A stretch of DNA of 11,336 nucleotides from the NCBI GenBank assembly GCA_002494215.1, contig DLBF01000207.1, forward strand, positions 1 to 11,336, written 5' to 3'. Shown here piece by piece: positions 7,217 through 11,336 of this stretch. How positions within the stretch are numbered: position 1 is the stretch's first letter; each line of letters opens with the position of its first letter. Source of the DNA: Prevotellaceae bacterium UBA7028 (GTDB lineage Bacteria > Bacteroidota > Bacteroidia > Bacteroidales > Bacteroidaceae). Under the pieces are notes generated by a model. It was not told the origin of the DNA, searched no databases, and worked only from the letters and a program-made list of their open reading frames with translations. The position numbers and the translations under genes are program-made.

Positions 7217-7930
7217 ATGAAGTATATCACTTTACCAAAATCATTGGAGGGAGACACACACCTTTCGTTCTATTTGGCCATGGAGGAGTATGTGGCACGT
7301 AACATAGACGAGCCGGATTGCTTCTTTATGTGGCAGGTGGAGCCTACCGTTATATTCGGAAGGAATCAGGTTATGCAGAACGAGGTGAATGTACCTTACT
7401 GCCGTGAGCATGGTATAGAGATTTTCAGACGCAAGAGCGGCGGCGGTTGCGTCTATGCCGACAAGGACAACATTATGCTTTCCTTTATCACCCGAGGCGA
7501 CAATGTGCCGTTTACGTTCAACCGCTTCATGACCATGGTGATCTTTGTGTTGCAGCAGCTGGGCGTTGAGGCGGCAGGAACTACGCACAACGATGTGATG
7601 ATTGGCGACCGCAAGGTTTGCGGAACAGCCTTCTATCAATTGCCAGGACGCAGCATTGTGCATAGTACGATGCTTTACGATACGAATATGGAGCATATGT
7701 TGAACGCCATCACTCCATCGGCTGAGAAACTGAAGAAGAATGGTGTGGAGAGCGTGCGTCAGCGCATCACGTTCCTGAAGGAGCACATCAGCCTGAACAT
7801 AGAGGAACTGAAGGCGTTTATACGCCGGACGCTCTGTGAGGGGGAGCTGCAACTGACAGATGCCGATGTGGAGGGTATCCGCAAGATTGAGCAGGAGTAC
7901 CTGAACAAGGAGTTCATTCAGCGGATGTAA
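7217..7930 (+). CDS. lplA: Lipoate--protein ligase (LplA-like)
   Basis: A 237-residue cytoplasmic enzyme of the biotin/lipoate ligase (BPL/LPL) fold, expected to activate lipoate with ATP and transfer it to a lysine of a carrier protein. The lipoate-binding motif RRKSGGG is at 71-77. GDRKVCGTAFY places the catalytic lysine at 133, the same number as in E. coli LplA, and H149 lies in IVHSTML. It is shorter than E. coli LplA (about 338 residues) because the C-terminal accessory domain is missing, so it could be a catalytic-domain-only ligase, or conceivably an octanoyl/lipoyl transferase of the same fold. It is first in the operon with gcvT and gcvH, making the GcvH lysine the obvious substrate. 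The ATG at 7217 follows a promoter within a few bases. No Shine-Dalgarno sequence is seen. Confidence 0.88.
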   Translation: MKYITLPKSLEGDTHLSFYLAMEEYVARNIDEPDCFFMWQVEPTVIFGRNQVMQNEVNVPYCREHGIEIFRRKSGGGCVYADKDNIMLSFITRGDNVPFTFNRFMTMVIFVLQQLGVEAAGTTHNDVMIGDRKVCGTAFYQLPGRSIVHSTMLYDTNMEHMLNAITPSAEKLKKNGVESVRQRITFLKEHISLNIEELKAFIRRTLCEGELQLTDADVEGIRKIEQEYLNKEFIQRM

Positions 7931-7948
7931 GGGAGCCCGGCGGGGGCG

Positions 7949-7972
7949 GTTAAAAGATTAAAAGGTTAAAAA
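7949..7972 (+). repeat. 8-bp tandem microrepeat between lplA and gcvT
   Basis: Three tandem 8-bp units: GTTAAAAG, ATTAAAAG, GTTAAAAA. They lie in the 105-bp gap 7931-8035, which has no TAnnTTTG promoter and no glycine-riboswitch-like structured region that I can see. The gap is compatible with continued transcription from lplA into gcvT. Confidence 0.75.
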
Positions 7973-8035
7973 CCCTCAACCGTAAACTAACAATTCGTTA
8001 ACTGAAATAAAAACCTTAAATAGTAACAATAAATA

Positions 8036-9109
8036 ATGAAGAGAACTTGTCTTTATGAAAAGCATGTGGCACTGGGTGCCCTGATTTCGCCTTTCGGCGG
8101 TTTTGAGATGCCTATACAGTATGCTGGCATCACCCCCGAGCATATGGCTGTACGCGAGAAAGTAGGTGTCTTCGACGTATCTCACATGGGTGAGGTTACG
8201 GTGAAGGGTAAGGATGCCGAGCGTTATGTTCAGCATATCTTTACCAACGACATCGCAGGCGCGCCTGTGGGTAAGATATACTATGGTATGATGTGCTACG
8301 AGAACGGTGGTACGGTCGATGACCTGCTGGTGTACAAGATGGGCGAGAATGACTTCTTTCTGGTTATCAACGCCGCCAACATAGATAAGGACTGGGAGTG
8401 GATGCAGGAGAATGCCAAAGGCTTCGACATAGACCTGCAGAACCGTAGCGAGTTCTACGGGCAGATTGCCGTTCAGGGACCGGATGCAGAGAAGACAGTT
8501 GAGCAGGTTCTGGGGCTGAAATGCTCGGAGCTGACGTTCTATACCGTTAAGACCATTGGCGATGTGATTGTCAGCCGTACAGGCTATACGGGCGAGGACG
8601 GATTTGAGATCTATGCCTCTCATGCCTATATTCAGGAGTGTTGGGACAAGCTGATAGCAGCCGGTGTTCAGCCTTGCGGTCTGGGTTGCCGTGACACGCT
8701 CCGCTTTGAGGTGGGTCTGCCCTTGTATGGCGACGAGTTGTCGGCAGATATTACTCCCATTATGGCAGGATTAGGCATCTTCGTGAAGTTGGACAAGCAG
8801 GAGTTTATCGGCAAGGAGGCTTTGGCTAAGCAGAAGACTGAGGGACCTGCAAAGAAGATTGTGGGCATAGAACTGGCAGACAAGGCTATCCCCCGCCACG
8901 GCTATCCTGTACTGAACATGCAGGGAGAGACCATTGGAGAGGTGACTACGGGTTATCATACGCTTTCCACAGACAAGAGCGTATGCATGGCACTCATTGA
9001 TGCCCAGTATGCTAAGTTGGATACCGAGGTGCAGATTCAGATTCGCAAGAAGGTGTTCCCCGGCAAGACAGTAAAGAAACAATTCTATAACAAGAGTTAC
9101 AAGAAGTAA
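8036..9109 (+). CDS. gcvT: Glycine cleavage system T protein (aminomethyltransferase)
   Basis: A 357-residue cytoplasmic enzyme, normal length for the family. It takes the aminomethyl group held on lipoyl-GcvH and, with tetrahydrofolate, releases ammonia and makes 5,10-methylene-THF. Visible motifs are [10 protein letters not shown] (20-29), VFDVSHMGE (45-53), [11 protein letters not shown] with the catalytic aspartate at 95/96, [14 protein letters not shown] near 182-195, [16 protein letters not shown], and a C-terminal beta-barrel domain ([19 protein letters not shown]). The ATG at 8036 is preceded by an AT-rich stretch without a Shine-Dalgarno sequence, as usual here. It is the second gene of the lplA-gcv operon. 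The frame is intact with no missing key residues. Confidence 0.97.
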   Translation: MKRTCLYEKHVALGALISPFGGFEMPIQYAGITPEHMAVREKVGVFDVSHMGEVTVKGKDAERYVQHIFTNDIAGAPVGKIYYGMMCYENGGTVDDLLVYKMGENDFFLVINAANIDKDWEWMQENAKGFDIDLQNRSEFYGQIAVQGPDAEKTVEQVLGLKCSELTFYTVKTIGDVIVSRTGYTGEDGFEIYASHAYIQECWDKLIAAGVQPCGLGCRDTLRFEVGLPLYGDELSADITPIMAGLGIFVKLDKQEFIGKEALAKQKTEGPAKKIVGIELADKAIPRHGYPVLNMQGETIGEVTTGYHTLSTDKSVCMALIDAQYAKLDTEVQIQIRKKVFPGKTVKKQFYNKSYKK

Positions 9110-9119
9110 AAGCCCCCCC

Positions 9120-9138
9120 CATCCCCTTTTAGGGGATG
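9120..9138 (+). repeat. Hairpin after gcvT
   Basis: CATCCCC (9120-9126) and GGGGATG (9132-9138) form a perfect 7-bp stem with a 5-base loop, 10 bases after the gcvT stop and preceded by a run of eight Cs. There is no following U tract, and the operon continues, so I do not call it a terminator. It may slow 3' decay of upstream mRNA or be a REP-like element related to the one at 519-550. Confidence 0.6.
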
Positions 9139-9146
9139 AATATTCT

Positions 9147-9240
9147 AATTCAAAATTTATAAATTCAAAATTCAAAATTGGGAATCCTGAGGACTCAAGA
9201 ACTCAAGAACTCAAGAACTCAAAAACTCAAGAATTCAAAA
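9147..9240 (+). repeat. Tandem microrepeats between gcvT and gcvH
   Basis: The 150-bp gap holds two arrays. The first (9147-9180) is built on a 7-bp ATTCAAA unit, including tandem copies at 9163-9176. The second (9193-9240) is six exact 8-bp units: ACTCAAGA three times, ACTCAAAA, ACTCAAGA, ATTCAAAA. The start codon of gcvH follows 19 bases later. No promoter or Shine-Dalgarno sequence is seen. Confidence 0.85.
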
Positions 9241-9259
9241 AACTAATAATCTCAATATT

Positions 9260-9643
9260 ATGGCAACAGTAATTGAAGGACTCTACTATAGCGAGTCACA
9301 CGAGTATGTAAAGGTAGAAGGTAACGTTGGTTACATTGGTATTACGGATTATGCTCAGCATGCATTGGGTAACGTGGTTTATGTGGACCTGCCCGATGTA
9401 GATGATGAGGTAACAGCAGGTGAGGAATTTGGCGCAGTAGAGAGTGTAAAGGCTGCCAGCGATATCATTTCACCTGTTAGCGGAACTATCATAGAGGTTA
9501 ACGAGGCGCTGGACGATGAGCCCGAACTGCTGAACAAGGATGCTTTCGGAAACTGGATTATCAAGGTTGAACTCTCTGACAAGAGCGAACTGGATGGCCT
9601 GATGGATGCCAAGGCATACGAGGCATTTTGTGAAAATTCATAA
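9260..9643 (+). CDS. gcvH: Glycine cleavage system H protein (lipoyl carrier)
   Basis: A 127-residue cytoplasmic carrier whose lipoyl arm shuttles the aminomethyl group between P, T and L proteins. The lipoylation site is in GAVESVKAASD, placing the modified lysine at residue 64, the same position as in E. coli GcvH. The flanking beta-hammerhead (HEYVKVEGNVGYIGITDYA at 14-32; GNVVYVDLPDVDD) and the C-terminal helix region (NKDAFGNWIIKVELSD) are complete, and the length is normal. The last codons and the TAA stop fall inside a 7-bp tandem array, so the extreme C terminus (ENS) is encoded by repeat sequence. It is the likely substrate of the lipoate ligase at the head of the operon. Confidence 0.97.
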   Translation: MATVIEGLYYSESHEYVKVEGNVGYIGITDYAQHALGNVVYVDLPDVDDEVTAGEEFGAVESVKAASDIISPVSGTIIEVNEALDDEPELLNKDAFGNWIIKVELSDKSELDGLMDAKAYEAFCENS

Positions 9644-9665
9644 TTCACAATTCATAATTCATAAT
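9635..9665 (+). repeat. 7-bp tandem microrepeat over the gcvH stop codon
   Basis: Four tandem units, AATTCAT, AATTCAC, AATTCAT, AATTCAT (9635-9662), plus a partial fifth. The gcvH stop TAA (9641-9643) spans units one and two, and the array fills most of the 30-bp gap to gcvPA. Confidence 0.85.
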
Positions 9666-9673
9666 AGAGAATA

Positions 9674-10987
9674 ATGTTTAAATACTTTCCTCATACCGAT
9701 GCCGACCTTCAGGCGATGTTCCAGAAGGTGGGCATCAAGAGTCTTGACGACCTCTACGCCGAGGTTCCCGAGCAGATTCGCTTCCGTGGCGAATACCAAC
9801 TGCCCGAGGAGATGAGCGAGATTGAGGTTCGTCAACTCTTCGACAAGCTGGGCGCTCAGAACAAGCAACTTACTTGCTTTGCCGGTGCCGGTGTCTATGA
9901 CCATTATACCCCAAGTGCTATTCCTCAGTTGCTTAGCCGTTCTGAGTTCCTGACCAGCTATACACCCTATCAGGCTGAGATTTCTCAGGGTACGTTGCAT
10001 TATATCTTTGAGTATCAAAGTATGATGGCAGAACTGACTGGGATGGACATCAGCAATGCCTCGATGTACGACGGAAGCACAGCTACTGCCGAGGCTGTGA
10101 TGATGGCTGTGGCAGCAGGTAAGAAGCAGAATAAGGTGCTGGTGAGTGAGACTATCGACCCCAAGGTGCTGGCCGTCGTTAAGACGTATGCTCACTTCCA
10201 TGGCATAAAGATAGAGATGATTCCTGCCAAGGAGGGCGTAACCGATCTCTCATCTCTCAACTCCCAACTCTCAACTGACGTTGCCGGCGTGCTGGTACAG
10301 CAACCTAACTTCTACGGTATCGTAGAGGATTACGGGGGCTTTGCCGATGCTTGCCACAATCAGAAGGCACTCTTCATCATGAACAGCGTGGCTGCTGACT
10401 TGGCTGTCCTGAAGACTCCTGGCGAGTGGGGCGCAGACATTGCAGTAGGTGATGGCCAAAGCCTGGGTATCCCCATGCAGTGGGGCGGTCCTTACGTGGG
10501 TTATATGTGCTGCACAGAGAAGCTCATCCGTAAGATGCCGGGGCGTATCGTCGGCATGACACAGGATAATCGCGGCCAGCGTGCCTTCGTGCTTACGCTG
10601 CAGGCTCGTGAACAGCACATCCGTCGTCAGAAGGCTACCAGCAACATCTGCTCTAACCAGAGCCTGATGGCATTATGGACAACTGTTTATATGTCCCTTA
10701 TGGGTAAGCAGGGCTTGAAGGAAGCTGCTGAGCTTTCATACGCTGGAGCACATTACCTGTGCGACGAGCTGCTGAAGACTGGCAAGTTCAACCTTGTCTA
10801 TAATCAGCCGTTCTTTAACGAGTTCGTGGTTCGCTATAACGGAGATGTTGATGCTTTGCAGAAGCGTCTTGTCGAAAACGGCATCTTTGGCGGTGTCAAA
10901 TTGGATGCCGACAAGTTGATGTTTGCCGTTACCGAGAAGCGTACGAAGGAGGAAGTTGATAACCTTGTAAAGATTGCTGCCTTATGA
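9674..10987 (+). CDS. gcvPA: Glycine dehydrogenase (decarboxylating) subunit 1
   Basis: A 437-residue cytoplasmic protein, the N-terminal half of the split P protein; with GcvPB it decarboxylates glycine and loads the aminomethyl group onto lipoyl-GcvH. Family landmarks are CFAGAGVYDHYTP (68-80), SYTPYQAEISQGTL (95-108), MYDGSTATAEA (131-141), VQQPNFYG (near 208-215), GIPMQWGGPYVGYM, and RKMPGRIVGMTQD. The PLP lysine is in the partner subunit, so its absence here is expected. Length matches stand-alone subunit 1 proteins rather than the roughly 950-residue fused GcvP. Residues about 191-202 are encoded by a microrepeat-like stretch (10246-10276) without disturbing the frame. The stop overlaps the gcvPB start by 4 bases (ATGA). 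Confidence 0.96.
   Translation: MFKYFPHTDADLQAMFQKVGIKSLDDLYAEVPEQIRFRGEYQLPEEMSEIEVRQLFDKLGAQNKQLTCFAGAGVYDHYTPSAIPQLLSRSEFLTSYTPYQAEISQGTLHYIFEYQSMMAELTGMDISNASMYDGSTATAEAVMMAVAAGKKQNKVLVSETIDPKVLAVVKTYAHFHGIKIEMIPAKEGVTDLSSLNSQLSTDVAGVLVQQPNFYGIVEDYGGFADACHNQKALFIMNSVAADLAVLKTPGEWGADIAVGDGQSLGIPMQWGGPYVGYMCCTEKLIRKMPGRIVGMTQDNRGQRAFVLTLQAREQHIRRQKATSNICSNQSLMALWTTVYMSLMGKQGLKEAAELSYAGAHYLCDELLKTGKFNLVYNQPFFNEFVVRYNGDVDALQKRLVENGIFGGVKLDADKLMFAVTEKRTKEEVDNLVKIAAL
10246..10276 (+). repeat. Microrepeat-like stretch inside gcvPA
   Basis: CAACTCC (10258-10264), CAACTCT (10265-10271) and CAACT (10272-10276) are tandem 7-bp units, preceded by TCTCATC-type copies. The stretch has the CT-rich style of the array at 2553-2605, yet lies within gcvPA and codes for DLSSLNSQLST. 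Confidence 0.55.
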
Positions 10988-11336
10988 ATAACAGATTATA
11001 CGGAAATTTGATTTTCGAGCTATCGCAAGAGGGAAGAAGCGGTTATTCTCTTCCTAAGAATCGTTTTGGCAGCTATAGCGTTCCTGCACAACTTTGCAGA
11101 AAGGAAGATGCTGCGCTGCCCGAGTGCGACGAGATGACGGTGGTTCGCCACTATACCAACCTGAGTGCCAATAACTTTGGCGTTGACAACGGGTTCTATC
11201 CATTGGGCTCTTGTACCATGAAGTACAATCCCAAAATCAATGAGGAGATGGCCGCCCTGCCACAGTTCCAGCATCTGCACCCTGAGCAACCTGCCGAAAC
11301 GACAAGGGGTGCGCAGGCTTTGGTAACACTGTTGGA
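10984..11336 (+). CDS. gcvPB: Glycine dehydrogenase (decarboxylating) subunit 2, 3' truncated
   Basis: The first 117 residues of the PLP-bearing half of the P protein; the gene runs off the right edge. The ATG at 10984 overlaps the gcvPA stop (ATGA). The translation begins MNNRLYGNLIFELSQEGR and contains HYTNLSANNFGVDNGFYPLG followed by SCTMKYNPKINEEMAALP, the unmistakable start of GcvPB. The PLP-binding lysine lies beyond the window. It forms an alpha2beta2 enzyme with GcvPA. Confidence 0.95.
   Translation, partial: MNNRLYGNLIFELSQEGRSGYSLPKNRFGSYSVPAQLCRKEDAALPECDEMTVVRHYTNLSANNFGVDNGFYPLGSCTMKYNPKINEEMAALPQFQHLHPEQPAETTRGAQALVTLL

Noticed and set aside
7931..8035. Glycine riboswitch upstream of gcvT
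   Set aside because: The gap is short, low in complexity and lacks the paired-aptamer structure; lplA appears to lead the operon.
7976..8623. Long minus-strand open frame opposite gcvT and similar ones opposite lplA and gcvPA
   Set aside because: They are antisense to unmistakable gcv genes, have histidine- and leucine-rich compositions typical of reverse-strand shadows, and show no recognisable motif.
9120..9138. Intrinsic terminator after gcvT
   Set aside because: There is no U tract after the stem, and gcvH and gcvPA follow without a visible promoter.
9193..9240. Tandem array as a CRISPR
   Set aside because: Units are 8 bp with no spacers and no cas genes nearby.

Overview
The window looks like a chromosomal segment from a member of the Bacteroidales, most likely a Prevotella-type genome. 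The reasons are a Bacteroidetes-style promoter (TTTG, then TAnnTTTG) before the lipoate ligase, the near absence of Shine-Dalgarno sequences, an ECF sigma / anti-sigma pair leading into large MG2 and carboxypeptidase-regulatory-domain envelope proteins, and gaps filled with 7-8 bp microrepeats. The genus is inferred from style, not from a marker gene.

Left part (1-1147, plus strand): the 3' end of a major facilitator transporter, cut by the window edge. Its central loop carries an in-frame GC-rich hairpin repeat.

Middle part (1157-7013, minus strand): five genes reading leftward, apparently from one promoter region near 7090. In order of transcription they are an ECF sigma factor, a single-pass anti-sigma-like protein, a small secreted protein (DUF6108/DUF4252-like), a 1040-residue secreted MG2 (macroglobulin-like) protein, and a secreted protein with a carboxypeptidase regulatory domain. 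The first four are tightly packed: two ATGA overlaps and one 6-bp gap. The fifth follows after 135 bp of microrepeats. This reads as an envelope-sensing sigma system linked to its own surface or periplasmic effectors; the signal and targets cannot be read from sequence.

Divergent control region (7014-7216): a strong promoter for the rightward operon, a weaker candidate promoter for the sigma operon, and between them two copies of a CACGTG-based direct repeat exactly 20 bp apart, a candidate operator.

Right part (7217-11336, plus strand): lplA-gcvT-gcvH-gcvPA-gcvPB, the glycine cleavage system with the ligase expected to lipoylate its H protein. The P protein is split in two; gcvPB starts in an ATGA overlap and runs off the right edge. 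T, H and P carry out glycine + THF + NAD+ to methylene-THF + CO2 + NH3 together with an L protein that is not in the window.

No clearly new enzymatic system is visible. The most unusual material is the repeats: each non-promoter gap of the right operon holds its own short tandem array, one array supplies the gcvH stop codon, another lies inside gcvPA without breaking the frame, and GC-rich hairpin repeats contribute residues to the transporter loop and to the signal peptide of the MG2 protein.
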